Assembly (NCBI GenBank): GCA_027486675.1
Contig: JAIXOQ010000016.1
Coordinates: forward strand, 1 to 33,825
DNA length: 33,825 bases
Direction: 5' to 3'
Origin: Pseudomonadota bacterium
Lineage (GTDB): Bacteria > Bdellovibrionota > UBA1018 > CAIMNF01
The position numbers were made by a program, and so were the translations under genes. The notes beneath the pieces were generated by a model. It saw nothing but the letters and a program-made list of their open reading frames with translations, did no database searches and was not told the DNA's origin. Below, piece after piece: positions 16,278 to 26,056 of this stretch (position 1 is the first letter of the stretch; each line of letters begins with the position of its first letter).

Positions 16278-16787
16278 GCTTTGCTCAAGGTTATAGACAT
16301 AGCCAGTGAGATTGACGGTCGGAAGTGTCTGATCGCCCTGTGGGTCGTGTAAAAGGCCGTAAGTTTCATAATACCGCCTTAAATCCGTTGCTTCTTTGCG
16401 AACCCGGCAGCAGATCTGCTGATACCCAAGCAAGAGAGCCTCTTTTTTTAAAGCGTTCATAAGAGTACGCCCGAGGCCCTGTCCTTGTAGTGTCGGTGCA
16501 ATGACCAGTCCCTTTGCTTCAGCCGCACCATGAATCCAGACATCCGCTAATGGCGGAGAGAGGAGCCGCACGCCGCCCACGAGCTGGCCCTGCTCATCTT
16601 CAGCCAGTAGCCAGATGGAATGAGTATGTGGGGCAGCAGCCTTCTTAAATCCCTCAATGCGGTCAGCATTGATACGAATCCCCATGTCCTCAGTGAATTT
16701 TTTCTTGTACTGTGCGCTAAACGCCTCAGTCATCAAGAGCACCAGCGGTCCAACATCCGCCTCTGTATTCCTGCGGATATGAATCAC
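16260..16787 (-). CDS. GNAT-family N-acetyltransferase
   Basis: This is a 175-residue cytoplasmic acetyltransferase using acetyl-CoA; the acceptor is unknown. Motif A is seen in KGLVIAPTLQGQGLGRTLMN, with the Q-x-x-G-x-G/A type CoA loop, and motif B in RRYYETYGLL. The frame is open further upstream into the pnp gene. I chose GTG at 16787 because it lies 4 bases after the pnp stop and the protein then begins IHIRRNTEADV, the usual GNAT opening. It is the last gene of the rpsO-pnp chain. Confidence 0.85.
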   Translation of the reverse strand: MIHIRRNTEADVGPLVLLMTEAFSAQYKKKFTEDMGIRINADRIEGFKKAAAPHTHSIWLLAEDEQGQLVGGVRLLSPPLADVWIHGAAEAKGLVIAPTLQGQGLGRTLMNALKKEALLLGYQQICCRVRKEATDLRRYYETYGLLHDPQGDQTLPTVNLTGYVYNLEQSSQGFD

Positions 16788-16791
16788 AGAT

Positions 16792-19110
16792 CTATACGTC
16801 TCCGTCGTCGGTTGGAAATGCCGGGCGACGATCACCTGCTGCCGCAGCGTTCTGCACGGCACCAGGACGAGAGACCTGTGGTCGTGGGCCAACGCTTGGG
16901 CGAGGGCTGGCGCTCGAGGCAGGGGCACCGGTTGCACCCGCAGGTGCAGCTCCCGCGCCTTGTCCCTTAAAGCCTTCTGGCTTTGGTCCGGATGGAGGAG
17001 GTGGCAAAAGAACCTTGCGGGATAAACGGACGCGGCCGTTATCCACTTCGATTACTTTCACTTCGATCTCATCGCCTTCTTTAAGAACATCCGTCACTGA
17101 GCGAATGCGCTCGTGTGCGATCTCAGAGATGTGAAGTAATCCATCGGTATTTGGGAGAATGCCTACGAATGCACCAAAGTCAGCGATGCGTTTCACAACG
17201 CCTTTATAGATCTTGCCTTCTTCAGCCTCTGTGATGATCGCGAGGACCATATCCATAGCGCGTTTTGCGGCTTCTGAATCGTTGGAAGCGATCGAGCATG
17301 TACCGTCGTCGTCGATGTTCACCTTAGCGCCAGTTTTAGCGACAATGTCTTTGATCACTTTGCCGCTTGGTCCAATGACTGCACCGATTTTATCCACGGG
17401 AACCTTCACGGTTGTGATGCGCGGAGCGTTTTGATTGAGGTCACCACGTGGGTTATCAATTGCTTTCGCCATCTCACCCAAGATATGCAGGCGGCCTTCA
17501 CGAGCCTGCTCAAGAGCAGTTTTTAGAATCGCAGCATCTACGCCTTCAATCTTGATATCCATCTGAATGCCGGTGATTCCATCTGAGGTCCCAGCAACCT
17601 TGAAGTCCATGTCGCCCAAGAAATCTTCGTCGCCCAAGATGTCAGAAAGAACAGCAACCCGGGCACCTTCTTTAATAAGACCCATGGCGATACCTGCTAC
17701 TGGCCGAGGATAAGGCACACCCGCATCCATCATCGCCATCGACGAAGCACATACGGACGCCATTGATGAGGAGCCGTTGCTTTCTAAAGTCTCGCAAACC
17801 AGACGCATGGTGTAAGGGAACTGATCAAAGTTTGGATACGTTTGAGTCACTGAACGTTCAGCCAACGCGCCATGACCAATTTCTCTTCGGCTTTGTCCGC
17901 TGAAGCGTCCTGTTTCGCCTGTGCTGTAAGGAGGGAAGTTGTAGTGAAGCATGAATTTTTTCATGCTGTTTTCGTAGATGGTGTCCACGATTTGTTCGTC
18001 GTCTGCTGTTCCAAGTGTCGCAACCGCAAGAACCTGGGTTTCGCCGCGTGTGAACAAAGCGCTGCCGTGTGCGCGTGGCAGTAGGCCTGTTTCAGCTACA
18101 ATTTTTCGAACGGTCTTTGTGTCGCGACCGTCGATGCGAACTTTTTCTGTAAGAATCATTTCGCGCATCAGGTTGTACTGAAGCAGTTCAAACAAGCGTT
18201 TCACTTCTTTTTCTTTTGCCGCTGCAGCCTTTTCATTTGCGGTCTTATCAGCAGCAGTGACTAGGGACTCAGTTGTGGCTTTCCAAGCTGCATCAATCAA
18301 GACTTTCCGAGCTTGTTTTTCTTTCGTGTGAAGGGCCTTAGTAAGTCCCTCTTTTGCAATTTTTGCAATCTGGGTTTCTAAGGTGCTGTCGTTAGTGAGC
18401 GGCGTAAAGGCGCGCTTTTCTACCCCGACCATTTTACGGAACTCTTCGATTGCCGCACAGATTTTTTGAATTTCTTTGTGTGCAAGTAAAATTCCTTCAA
18501 GCACTTCTGATTCTGGAAGTTCTTTAGCTGCACCTTCGACCATCATAATGGCCTTTGCAGTACCGGAAACCAGGATGTCCATTCCGCACTCTTCAGAGCG
18601 TTGCTCAGTCCAGGTTGGGTTCAGCATGATCTTGCCATTCATTTTTCCAACACGGCATGCAGCGGTCGGACCATTGAATGGGATGTCAGAGATGTGAAGT
18701 ACTGCACCTGCACCGATTGAGGCTGCAACTTCGATGTCTGCATCTAGGTCTGCCGACAACACAGTTGCGACCACTTGTGTGTCGAAATAGTAGCCTTCTG
18801 GGAACAGTGGGCGGTTTGGGCGGTCGATTAAACGAGCAGCCAAGGTTGCCTCAGTGGTCGGACGACCTTCACGCTTTAAGAAGCTGCCAGGAATTTTACC
18901 GGCAGCGTAGAAACGCTCTTGGAATTCGATGGTCAGCGGCATGAAGTCGATGCCTTCTTTTGCTTTACGGCTTGAAACCGCAGTCACTAGAACTCGAGTG
19001 TCGCCGTAGCTCACCAAGACCGCGGCATCGGCTTGTTTAGCAAGTCGGCCCGTTTCTAATGTCAGGGGCTTTCCTGCGACATCGACTGTGATCGTTTTTG
19101 GGTTATTCAT
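16792..19110 (-). CDS. pnp: Polyribonucleotide nucleotidyltransferase
   Basis: PNPase degrades RNA 3' to 5' using phosphate and is part of the mRNA decay machinery. The 772-residue protein has two RNase PH-type halves joined by a helical linker. The second half carries [18 protein letters not shown] and the catalytic acidic stretch [19 protein letters not shown] domain follows ([20 protein letters not shown]), then an S1 domain ([20 protein letters not shown]). The tail of about 70 residues is Pro/Gly/Ala-rich and longer than in E. coli (711 residues). The gene lies downstream of rpsO, as in many bacteria. AAAGGA lies before the ATG. Confidence 0.97.
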   Translation of the reverse strand: MNNPKTITVDVAGKPLTLETGRLAKQADAAVLVSYGDTRVLVTAVSSRKAKEGIDFMPLTIEFQERFYAAGKIPGSFLKREGRPTTEATLAARLIDRPNRPLFPEGYYFDTQVVATVLSADLDADIEVAASIGAGAVLHISDIPFNGPTAACRVGKMNGKIMLNPTWTEQRSEECGMDILVSGTAKAIMMVEGAAKELPESEVLEGILLAHKEIQKICAAIEEFRKMVGVEKRAFTPLTNDSTLETQIAKIAKEGLTKALHTKEKQARKVLIDAAWKATTESLVTAADKTANEKAAAAKEKEVKRLFELLQYNLMREMILTEKVRIDGRDTKTVRKIVAETGLLPRAHGSALFTRGETQVLAVATLGTADDEQIVDTIYENSMKKFMLHYNFPPYSTGETGRFSGQSRREIGHGALAERSVTQTYPNFDQFPYTMRLVCETLESNGSSSMASVCASSMAMMDAGVPYPRPVAGIAMGLIKEGARVAVLSDILGDEDFLGDMDFKVAGTSDGITGIQMDIKIEGVDAAILKTALEQAREGRLHILGEMAKAIDNPRGDLNQNAPRITTVKVPVDKIGAVIGPSGKVIKDIVAKTGAKVNIDDDGTCSIASNDSEAAKRAMDMVLAIITEAEEGKIYKGVVKRIADFGAFVGILPNTDGLLHISEIAHERIRSVTDVLKEGDEIEVKVIEVDNGRVRLSRKVLLPPPPSGPKPEGFKGQGAGAAPAGATGAPASSASPRPSVGPRPQVSRPGAVQNAAAAGDRRPAFPTDDGDV

Positions 19111-19212
19111 GGATTATTTTCCTTTGTTTAAGCTCTTTAGCTTTTTGGTTGGATCCCACCGACCCCGCGTTTTGCAGGTAGCCGGGTAATGCATAAAATG
19201 TACTAGGACGAA

Positions 19213-19491
19213 TTACTTACGTAAGCCGAGCTGGTCGATAACAGTCGCGTAGCGGCTGTGGTCGCAGGACTTTAAGTAATTGAGCAGCCGACGGCGTTGT
19301 CCGACGAGCTTAAGAAGACCACGTTGTGTGTGGAAGTCTTTCGCATTCACTTTGAGGTGAGGAGTGATTGTGTTGATCCGGTCTGTAATCAGTGCGATCT
19401 GCACTTCTGAAGATCCTGTATTGTTCGCGCTTTTGCCGAACTTTTCTACGATCTTTGATTTCTTCTCTTTTACATCTGTATGAGCAGGCAT
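19213..19491 (-). CDS. rpsO: Ribosomal protein S15
   Basis: This 92-residue protein of the small ribosomal subunit binds 16S rRNA early in assembly. Family marks are FGKSANNTGSSEVQIALIT, HLKVNAKDFHTQRGLLKLVG and QRRRLLNYLK, ending DQLGLRK. Length is close to the usual 89. AAGGGA precedes the ATG. It is followed by pnp after about 100 bases, the classic rpsO-pnp pair. A candidate promoter lies upstream at 19538-19567. Confidence 0.97.
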   Translation of the reverse strand: MPAHTDVKEKKSKIVEKFGKSANNTGSSEVQIALITDRINTITPHLKVNAKDFHTQRGLLKLVGQRRRLLNYLKSCDHSRYATVIDQLGLRK

Positions 19492-19537
19492 TAGGGGTGT
19501 CCCTTTTTCTTTCTTTTGCTTGATTTTTAGTACTTCA

Positions 19538-19567
19538 CGGATACCACGGCCGGGCGAGCAGTGTCAA
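19538..19567 (-). promoter_or_regulatory. Candidate promoter of rpsO-pnp
   Basis: On the minus strand a perfect -35 box TTGACA (19567-19562) is followed after 18 bases by TATCCG (19543-19538), a poor -10 that matches three of six bases. It lies 46 bases upstream of the rpsO start, between the sigma factor stop and rpsO. The position is sensible, the -10 is weak. Confidence 0.35.
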
Positions 19568-19610
19568 AACACGAGCGCAATCTCAGATTAATCAACTACT
19601 AAAGTAGTGC

Positions 19611-20597
19611 CTACGAAGAGGCGAGCTCTCTTTTAAAGGTCTCTCTGAGCTTTGCAATGACTCCCGCTTCGATCTGGCGCACACGCTCGCGCGTTAATCC
19701 ATAGAGATCGGCTACCTCTTGGAGGGTTTTGGGCTCCTCAGCCAAAAGCCGTTCCTCCAGAACGACCAGCTCGCGATCATTCAAAGTCTTTCGCAGTTCC
19801 GGCAGTTGTTTTTCTAAAAGCTCTAGCCACTGCTCGCGTGAAATTCGAGCCTCGAGGTTCTCTGCGGGGTCGACCAAGGTTTGCGCCAACGAGAATCCCG
19901 AATCCTCGCCCCCGATGGGCGCATCGATAGAGACTTCGGCTTTGCCGCTCAGCATGCGTTGCTCCATCTCGATGATGTCTTTCTCTTTCACATGTAAGTT
20001 TTCAGCGAGCAGCTTTGGTCCTGGGAAAATTCCTTGCGCCTCAAGCCGCTGCTTTTCACGCACCAGATGGTAGAAGAGTTTTTTCTGCGCGGCCGAAGTG
20101 CCGACACGGACAAGCCGAAAGTTATCTAGGATGTACTTTAAGATATAGGAGCGAATCCACCACGTTGCGTAGTAAGCCAAACGCGCGCCTTTGTCTGGGT
20201 CAAACTTGGATACCGCCTTCATCAGACCAATGTTGCCTTCCTGAATGAGGTCCATCAGGTTTGTGTAGATCGAGCGGTATTCGTAAGCAATTCGGACGAC
20301 CGTTTTTAGATTTGCGCTGACTAAGAGTTTTGCGGCATCGACATCCCCTTCATCTAAGAGACGACGAGCCAGGCGATTTTCCTCTTCAGGCGTCAGTTCT
20401 GCCGAGTTCCGAATCGTGCGTAAGTATTGTTTGAGAGGATCACTGGAGATCGAAACCGCAGGCTTAGGCTCGGTCGAAAGAGCTTTCGACTGCTGAGGAA
20501 CAACGGATCGCGCAGGTGAGCCCTTGCGCGATTTTTTTGGGCTCTTATTCGATTTCACAGGAGCTAGTAGTTTCGCTGAAAATGCCACGCAGAGCAA
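19611..20597 (-). CDS. rpoH: RpoH-like alternative sigma factor
   Basis: This sigma-70-family factor would direct RNA polymerase to a special promoter set, probably heat shock. Region 2 reads LMDLIQEGNIGLMKAVSKFD, then the WWIRSYILKYILDNFRLVR stretch. The RpoH box is visible as AAQKKLFYHLVREKQRL. Region 4 ends TRERVRQIEAGVIAKL. It starts with TTG at 20597, supported by AGGGG six bases upstream; no ATG start is available nearby. The first 50 residues are a Lys/Ser/Pro-rich extension beyond the E. coli RpoH start, giving 328 residues against 284. It is the first of the sigma-rpsO-pnp run. The promoter set it controls cannot be told here. Confidence 0.85.
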   Translation of the reverse strand: MLCVAFSAKLLAPVKSNKSPKKSRKGSPARSVVPQQSKALSTEPKPAVSISSDPLKQYLRTIRNSAELTPEEENRLARRLLDEGDVDAAKLLVSANLKTVVRIAYEYRSIYTNLMDLIQEGNIGLMKAVSKFDPDKGARLAYYATWWIRSYILKYILDNFRLVRVGTSAAQKKLFYHLVREKQRLEAQGIFPGPKLLAENLHVKEKDIIEMEQRMLSGKAEVSIDAPIGGEDSGFSLAQTLVDPAENLEARISREQWLELLEKQLPELRKTLNDRELVVLEERLLAEEPKTLQEVADLYGLTRERVRQIEAGVIAKLRETFKRELASS

Positions 20598-20638
20598 TGA
20601 GTGCCCCTACGGCAACCTAAGTCGGCGAAATGCAACCA

Positions 20639-21373
20639 CTATCGGCGTTTTTTGATCGCCCGAAATACGATGAGGATCAAGAGGATCGCGATTGCGGACC
20701 CACCGTAGAAAATGATTGGGTCTTGCAAAAGTGCAGCAATTCCCACTGGATTCTTGGGCTGATCCTGCGAAGCACTGGGTGTAAACACCGATTCTGCAGA
20801 GATTTTAGAAGGCACGCCCCCTTGTGCAAAGAGGTCGGATGTTGCGGGTGCGGCGTTGAGTCCACCTTCTTTGCGGAAAGCTTTGAGACTGCCCACCATC
20901 GCTTCGAATTGATCCTGATATTCGGAGTACTTTTCTTTATTGACCGAGTAAGTCACGAGGATGCCGATGCCTTCTTTCACGGTCGCAAGGTAGCGCGTAT
21001 AGAAGCCAGGTACTTCGGATTCAAGTTGTAGAGAGTCGACCCAAGTATGGTCCTGAATAGTTTTGTTGCGCGTGTATCTCACCTGGGAAGTCACTGGTTT
21101 TCCCGCCGGAGTAGTGAACTGTTTAGGCTTTTGAAGGTAGTCTAAATATTGATCTAAGGTGTCTTGTGTGCCCTGTAGTTTTGCGGCAAGCACGATGATC
21201 GCTTCACGTTTTTTTACGCCGTCTTCGTTTTGGCAAACCCACTCGGCGCCTTCTAAGAGGCAGCGCCAATTTGCTGGAAGTTCAAATTGTACAAACTTGT
21301 TGGCCCAAGGCACTGCATACGCTGACTGTGCCAGGCTAGATACGAGAGCGGCTGTGATGAGTAGCAGTTTCAT
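20639..21373 (-). CDS. Exported protein with C-terminal membrane anchor, unknown function
   Basis: This 244-residue protein has a signal peptide (MKLLLITAALVSSLAQSAYA), a mature domain of about 150 residues beginning VPWANKFVQFELPANWRC, a linker, a C-terminal hydrophobic segment and a basic RAIKKRR end. The layout places the domain in the periplasm with the basic tail in the cytoplasm. A longer frame starts at 21394, but the ATG at 21373 has AAGGGA upstream and gives a cleaner signal peptide. The upstream beta-barrel gene is cotranscribed with it. No known domain recognised. Confidence 0.65.
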   Translation of the reverse strand: MKLLLITAALVSSLAQSAYAVPWANKFVQFELPANWRCLLEGAEWVCQNEDGVKKREAIIVLAAKLQGTQDTLDQYLDYLQKPKQFTTPAGKPVTSQVRYTRNKTIQDHTWVDSLQLESEVPGFYTRYLATVKEGIGILVTYSVNKEKYSEYQDQFEAMVGSLKAFRKEGGLNAAPATSDLFAQGGVPSKISAESVFTPSASQDQPKNPVGIAALLQDPIIFYGGSAIAILLILIVFRAIKKRR

Positions 21374-21397
21374 TGGAAATTTCCCTTTTTTCATAAG

Positions 21398-22669
21398 TTA
21401 CGGAAGGCGCCGTGCCTTAGCTCCTGGGTCAATGTAGGAATCCTTATAATATTCTACCACTGCAAGGGCAGCTTCAGAATCCTTCACGTGGGTGACTCGT
21501 GCGCGAGCGATACGATCATTAGACTCTTCTTCAAATAGATCAAAAAGCTGCCCGACCTCAACCCCATCCGAGCGACCTTTGTTGATTTTAATGAGGTTCA
21601 ATTGTTCGTTGAGTCCAGTGACGCTGGCTTCCGCAGTGTAGGTCTGGAACGTGCCTTTGGCCGGACGCTTGGAAGGCGCAGTTGGACGCGCTTTGGTTAC
21701 AGTTTTTACGGGTACTTCTTCGTTTTGCTGTGATGCAGGAGAGGCCTGGGCACCATATCGATAGGTGAACCCCATCGCGATCGCCACACCCTTAGGCGCG
21801 TTTTGCGCCATCACAGGCGCGACTCCATGAAGCATGACCTCAGCTGCTGTATTCATGCGATAGCCCAGGCCCGCCCGCAGAGCAAGCCAGGTCGGATTGA
21901 CTGCATTGATCGCTAAACTTCCAGCGGCACCGGCACTACTGTCTGCTGCGGCTTGGGCGAGAGTCGAAGAGTCGCTTTTCAGCGAAACTTGAGCCAATCC
22001 GCCGAATTGAAGCAGAAAGCCAGGTCCTTCGGAGGACCTCTTGATCAAAAGGGACGCGGGGATGTGCGCCGAATATCCGTAACTTCTGTACGTCAGTCCG
22101 GCGCCACCCTCGGCCGACCAATGGTTTGTGGATGTGCCGAGCGGAATTTGCAGAAAACCTCCGCCGGTGACTTCCACTGCGCCATCGCCGGTGAAGGGCT
22201 CTCCAGCGAGTTTTGAGCTTGAGTTGGAATAGGCTGGGAGCAAGAGGTCACCCTGGAGGGTGAGGGTGCCGCCGTTTGCTAAAGTATGAACTCGGACCGC
22301 AGCACCCAGAAGTTGGTCCCCAAGACCCACTTTACTTAAGTTGCGTCCGACGGCGTCAATCGAGGTTTGTTGTGCGCTCAGTCTGCCGAATACGGTCCAG
22401 CGTTCATCGAGTGCGTAGGCAAGGTTCAAGTCACCATACACCTGTCGGTAGGAATTAAGACCGACCACTGAAGCCGAGCTTCCGTCGGAAAGAAAGTTCT
22501 CATTCGTAGAAAACAAGGAAATTCTGGGTTCAATCAGAAATGTCCCTCGGTCTAAAAAGCGATTTTGCCAGAATTGCACGAGCGGGTGAGCAGATGCTTT
22601 CAAAGCAAATAGGGTCTCGCATACTATCAGGACGAACATGCACCACAGCGGAAGCGACCGTCGTTTCAT
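21398..22669 (-). CDS. Outer-membrane beta-barrel-like protein with FlgT_C-like tail
   Basis: This 423-residue exported protein starts at ATG 22669, supported by GGAG seven bases upstream, with a signal peptide ending near KASAHP. The middle is a series of alternating aromatic/polar strands with Gly (for example LTLQGDLLLPAYS, GAGLTYRSYGYS, GLGYRMNTAAEVMLHG), as in outer membrane barrels. The last 80 residues form a separate small domain (NLIKINKGRSDGVEVGQLFD) resembling the FlgT C-terminal type; this is inferred. The divergent malic enzyme gene begins only 47 bases away. Role unknown. Confidence 0.6.
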   Translation of the reverse strand: MKRRSLPLWCMFVLIVCETLFALKASAHPLVQFWQNRFLDRGTFLIEPRISLFSTNENFLSDGSSASVVGLNSYRQVYGDLNLAYALDERWTVFGRLSAQQTSIDAVGRNLSKVGLGDQLLGAAVRVHTLANGGTLTLQGDLLLPAYSNSSSKLAGEPFTGDGAVEVTGGGFLQIPLGTSTNHWSAEGGAGLTYRSYGYSAHIPASLLIKRSSEGPGFLLQFGGLAQVSLKSDSSTLAQAAADSSAGAAGSLAINAVNPTWLALRAGLGYRMNTAAEVMLHGVAPVMAQNAPKGVAIAMGFTYRYGAQASPASQQNEEVPVKTVTKARPTAPSKRPAKGTFQTYTAEASVTGLNEQLNLIKINKGRSDGVEVGQLFDLFEEESNDRIARARVTHVKDSEAALAVVEYYKDSYIDPGAKARRLP

Positions 22670-22716
22670 CTTGATCTCCAAGTCTAACGGCATTGTGTGC
22701 AAGGAGGATACCGTCG

Positions 22717-25002
22717 ATGTCACTTAGAACTGAATCTTTGGAATACCACTCACGAGGCCGTAAAGGAAAAATCGAGGTCATCCCCTCAAAACCAGTAGCC
22801 ACCCAAAAAGATCTGACTTTGGCCTACAGCCCGGGGGTTGCAGAACCCTGCATGGATATTGCAGCAGATGAGAGCAAGGTTTTTGAGTACACAGCAAAAG
22901 GAAATTTGGTTGCAGTCGTGTCCAATGGGACGGCGGTTCTTGGGTTAGGCAATATTGGTCCACTTGCCGCAAAGCCAGTGATGGAAGGCAAGGGCATCCT
23001 TTTTAAGAAATTTGCAGATATCGATGTGTTTGATATCGAACTGAATGCCGCAAATCCAGACGATGTGATCCGAGCGTGCGAAATGTTGGAGCCGACCTTT
23101 GGCGGCATCAATCTTGAGGACATCAAGGCGCCCGAGTGTTTTTACATTGAAGAGGAACTCCGTAAACGTCTCAAGATCCCTGTTTTTCATGATGATCAGC
23201 ACGGCACCGCTGTGATCAGTGGTGCGGCATTCCTAAATGCGCTTGAGCTGGTGAATAAGAAGATTGAAGAAGTGCGAGTCGTCTTTTGCGGCGGGGGAGC
23301 TGCCGCGATCGCTTGTGCAAACTTGTATCTTCATTTGGGTGTGAAACGCGAACACATCCTGATGGCGGATTCTAAGGGCCTGATCTACAAGGGCCGCACC
23401 GAGGGGATGAATCCCTATAAAGAGCGTTTTGCTCAAGACACACCGATGCGCACGATTGCAGAAGCATTGAAGGGTGCGGATGCGTTTGTGGGTGTATCCG
23501 TGAAAGGGATCATTACTGCCGATATGGTAAAAGCCATGGCGCGCGATCCAATCGTGTTTGCGATGGCAAATCCGGATCCAGAAATTTCGCCGGATGAAGT
23601 GAGACAAGTACGGCCTGATGCAATCATTGCGACTGGGCGTAGCGATTTTCCAAACCAAGTGAATAACGTTCTTGGATTTCCATTCATCTTCCGTGGCGCA
23701 TTAGATACGCGCTCTACCGCAATCAATGAAGAAATGAAGATGGCAGCAGTGCGTGCGCTCGCTTCGTTGGCGAAAGCAGAAGTGCCGGAGTATGTCGCAA
23801 AAGCTTACGGCGCAGAGTCTTTCCGGTATGGAAAAGAATATTTGATTCCCAAGCCCTTTGATCGCAGAGCCCTGTTGTGGGTAGCGCCAGCTGTAGCTGA
23901 GGCTGCGATGAAGTCTGGGGTTGCTCGCATTCAAGTGGATCTCAAAGAGTACAAGACTAAGCTTGAGGGCTTGCTTGGACGCTCTTATGTTGCGATGCAG
24001 TCCGTGCGTTCGGAGATACGGAAGACTCAGGGAAAATCAGCACAAGCAGTCAGTGTTGTCTTCCCAGAAGGTCGACACTCAAAGATATTGCACGCTGCAA
24101 AAATTCTTAAAGAAGAGCGGATCGCAGAGCCCATTTTGGTGGGATCACCCGACAAGATCATGGAGCAGGCTAAGGCACTAAATTTGGAGGCTGCAGTCAA
24201 AGGGATGCAGATTGTTGATCCTTGGACTCATCCAAGACTTGAAGAATTCACACAGAAATTCTTTGAATCCCGCATGCGCAAAGGCACCACGCAGGTGAGT
24301 GCTTATTCGATGATGCGCCACTCGATGTACTTTGCTGCAATGATGGTGAAAGAGGGAATGGCAGACGCGTTCTTAGGTGGTGTTGCGAACAGTTATCCGG
24401 ATACTTTGAAGCCAGCTTTGCAAGTCATCGGTTCAGATCGAGAAAAGACGCTTGCGGGTATCTATATGATGCTCACGCGTTCGAAGACCTACTGGTTTGC
24501 GGACACTACGATTCATGTCAGTCCTACAGCTCGTGATCTTGCCAATATCGCGATTGCAACGGCAGGGTTTGTGAAGGCTTCTGCAGGTGTAGAGCCGCGT
24601 GTAGCGATGCTGAGTTTTTCTAACTTCGGGTCGAATGAGCATCCTGAAGCCACTCGTGTGCGTGAAGCAGTAGCGATACTTCATAAAGAACGCCCGGATT
24701 TGATCGTGGATGGTGAGATGCAGGCGGATACGGCTCTCTTGCCTTCCATTTCCTCAGAGAGCTTTCCGTTCAACCGTGTGCCCGGGGATGCAAACGTTTT
24801 GGTATTCCCAGATCTTCAGTCCGCAAACATCGCCTACAAGCTGATGTGGCGCATGGGATCTGTCGATGCCATCGGGCCTTACCTCGTGGGCATGAACAAA
24901 CCAGTGTGTGTCCTTCAGCGCGGAAGTGATGTCATGGATATTGTGAATATGGCCTCCCTTACTGTGCTGGATGTGGTAAAAAAGGGCCTTCAAGGGAATT
25001 GA
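22717..25002 (+). CDS. maeB: NADP-dependent malic enzyme with phosphotransacetylase-like domain
   Basis: The enzyme turns malate into pyruvate with NADPH and CO2, linking the TCA cycle to pyruvate. The 761-residue protein has a malic domain ([41 protein letters not shown]) and an NAD(P)-binding region ([18 protein letters not shown]). Its second half from about residue 430 is related to phosphate acetyltransferase and is thought to be regulatory in MaeB-type enzymes. ATG at 22717 is chosen because AAGGAGG lies 9 bases before it. A short upstream frame start at 22693 has none. It leads the operon with ridA and a YdcF-like gene. Confidence 0.95.
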   Translation: MSLRTESLEYHSRGRKGKIEVIPSKPVATQKDLTLAYSPGVAEPCMDIAADESKVFEYTAKGNLVAVVSNGTAVLGLGNIGPLAAKPVMEGKGILFKKFADIDVFDIELNAANPDDVIRACEMLEPTFGGINLEDIKAPECFYIEEELRKRLKIPVFHDDQHGTAVISGAAFLNALELVNKKIEEVRVVFCGGGAAAIACANLYLHLGVKREHILMADSKGLIYKGRTEGMNPYKERFAQDTPMRTIAEALKGADAFVGVSVKGIITADMVKAMARDPIVFAMANPDPEISPDEVRQVRPDAIIATGRSDFPNQVNNVLGFPFIFRGALDTRSTAINEEMKMAAVRALASLAKAEVPEYVAKAYGAESFRYGKEYLIPKPFDRRALLWVAPAVAEAAMKSGVARIQVDLKEYKTKLEGLLGRSYVAMQSVRSEIRKTQGKSAQAVSVVFPEGRHSKILHAAKILKEERIAEPILVGSPDKIMEQAKALNLEAAVKGMQIVDPWTHPRLEEFTQKFFESRMRKGTTQVSAYSMMRHSMYFAAMMVKEGMADAFLGGVANSYPDTLKPALQVIGSDREKTLAGIYMMLTRSKTYWFADTTIHVSPTARDLANIAIATAGFVKASAGVEPRVAMLSFSNFGSNEHPEATRVREAVAILHKERPDLIVDGEMQADTALLPSISSESFPFNRVPGDANVLVFPDLQSANIAYKLMWRMGSVDAIGPYLVGMNKPVCVLQRGSDVMDIVNMASLTVLDVVKKGLQGN

Positions 25003-25064
25003 AAATGATTATGTTTGTTTTGAGTTTGGCGCTTGCAGCACCAGCTCAGAGGAAGGAAGTTCAC

Positions 25065-25442
25065 ATGAAAGAAGCAGTCTTGACTCACGATGCTCCAGCG
25101 CCAATCGGACCCTATTCACAAGCCATTAAAAGCGGGGATTTTTTATTTTGTTCAGGTCAGGTGCCCCTGGATCCAGCAACGGGTGCTGTAGTCGCAGGTG
25201 ATGTGACAGCACAGGCCAAGCAAGTGATGAAGAATCTTTCGGCAGTTCTGCATGCCAATGGGATGAAATTCCAAGATGTGGTGAAGACCACCATCTTTCT
25301 AAAAAGCATGAATGATTTTGCGGCAGTGAATGCTGTTTATGGTGAATCATTCACCCAGCCGTTTCCAGCTCGATCCACAGTAGAAGTAGCGCGTTTGCCA
25401 AAAGATGTTCTGGTTGAGATCGAACTCATCGCTCGCAAATGA
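25065..25442 (+). CDS. ridA: RidA/YjgF-family deaminase
   Basis: RidA hydrolyses reactive enamine and imine intermediates, protecting PLP enzymes. The 125-residue protein has the family marks PAPIGPYSQAIKSGDFLFCS, GQVPLDPATG, and the key Arg in PARSTVEVARLP; the end LVEIELIA is typical. ATG at 25065 is chosen for the strong GGAAGG eight bases ahead. The frame stays open upstream to 24999 (TTG) with a hydrophobic stretch (MFVLSLALAAPAQ), so a longer exported version is possible but less likely. It overlaps the YdcF-like gene by 4 bases (ATGA). Confidence 0.93.
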   Translation: MKEAVLTHDAPAPIGPYSQAIKSGDFLFCSGQVPLDPATGAVVAGDVTAQAKQVMKNLSAVLHANGMKFQDVVKTTIFLKSMNDFAAVNAVYGESFTQPFPARSTVEVARLPKDVLVEIELIARK

Positions 25443-26056
25443 TGCGTTGGCCAGTTTGGATTCTCTCCGGATTCATTGGAGCAGTCGTCGCTTCGGTGGG
25501 TGGTCTGCTCTTTTCTGCTTCTGAGATCTATGACTTCCCTCGCGATACGGGCAGGGCCAGTTTCCAGGAAGTGGACGTGATCGTCGCACTTGCTGGCGGA
25601 CGGGGACGGATCGCTTATGCAGCAAAACTTTGGGATGAGGCGCGGCTTGCTCGTGCAGATCGTGCGCCTCCGGTGCTTTATCTCTCTGGAGTGGGCGCTC
25701 ACGTTGAAATTGAAAGTTTGAAAGATCAGGGTGTCTCACCTGAGGTCATGAGTCACCTGAGACAGGAGTCCGTCGTTCTTGAGCGAGTGAGCGGCAATAC
25801 CTTTGAGAACGCTCAGATCTTTAGTTCATTCGCCAAACAACAAAACTGGCGGAAAATTATCGTTGTGACTGCTCCCTATCATATGAAGAGGGCGCTCTAT
25901 GTATTAGATGCTGCGCTTGATGAAGGGTTCACTCTGTATTCCTATCCGTCACCTGTAGAGCTTTTTCAGGAAGAAGAGTGGCGCCACAGCATTGATGGGC
26001 TGTTCGTTACTTTCGTCGAGTACATCAAGTGGGTGACTTATCGCGCGGTGTATTAG
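25439..26056 (+). CDS. YdcF/SanA-like DUF218 membrane protein
   Basis: This 205-residue protein has an N-terminal membrane segment (about residues 5-28), followed by a DUF218 (YdcF/ElyC/SanA) domain. Marks are DVIVALAGGRGR at the start and GNTFENAQIFS, then KIIVVTAPYHMKRAL. Relatives are tied to cell-envelope assembly, but a precise reaction is not established. Its start overlaps ridA (ATGA), so it is cotranscribed with maeB and ridA. The end overlaps the convergent RdgB gene by 4 bases. Confidence 0.85.
   Translation: MMRWPVWILSGFIGAVVASVGGLLFSASEIYDFPRDTGRASFQEVDVIVALAGGRGRIAYAAKLWDEARLARADRAPPVLYLSGVGAHVEIESLKDQGVSPEVMSHLRQESVVLERVSGNTFENAQIFSSFAKQQNWRKIIVVTAPYHMKRALYVLDAALDEGFTLYSYPSPVELFQEEEWRHSIDGLFVTFVEYIKWVTYRAVY

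Noticed and set aside
16260-16290. Possible terminator at the end of the DUF1571-like gene
   Set aside because: CCTT-GAGC pairs with GCTC-AAGG around a small loop, but the stem has a bulge, lies in two coding ends and no T-run follows.
19596-19607. Terminator after the sigma factor gene
   Set aside because: CTACTAAAGTAG is only a 5-bp stem with a two-base loop and no T-run.
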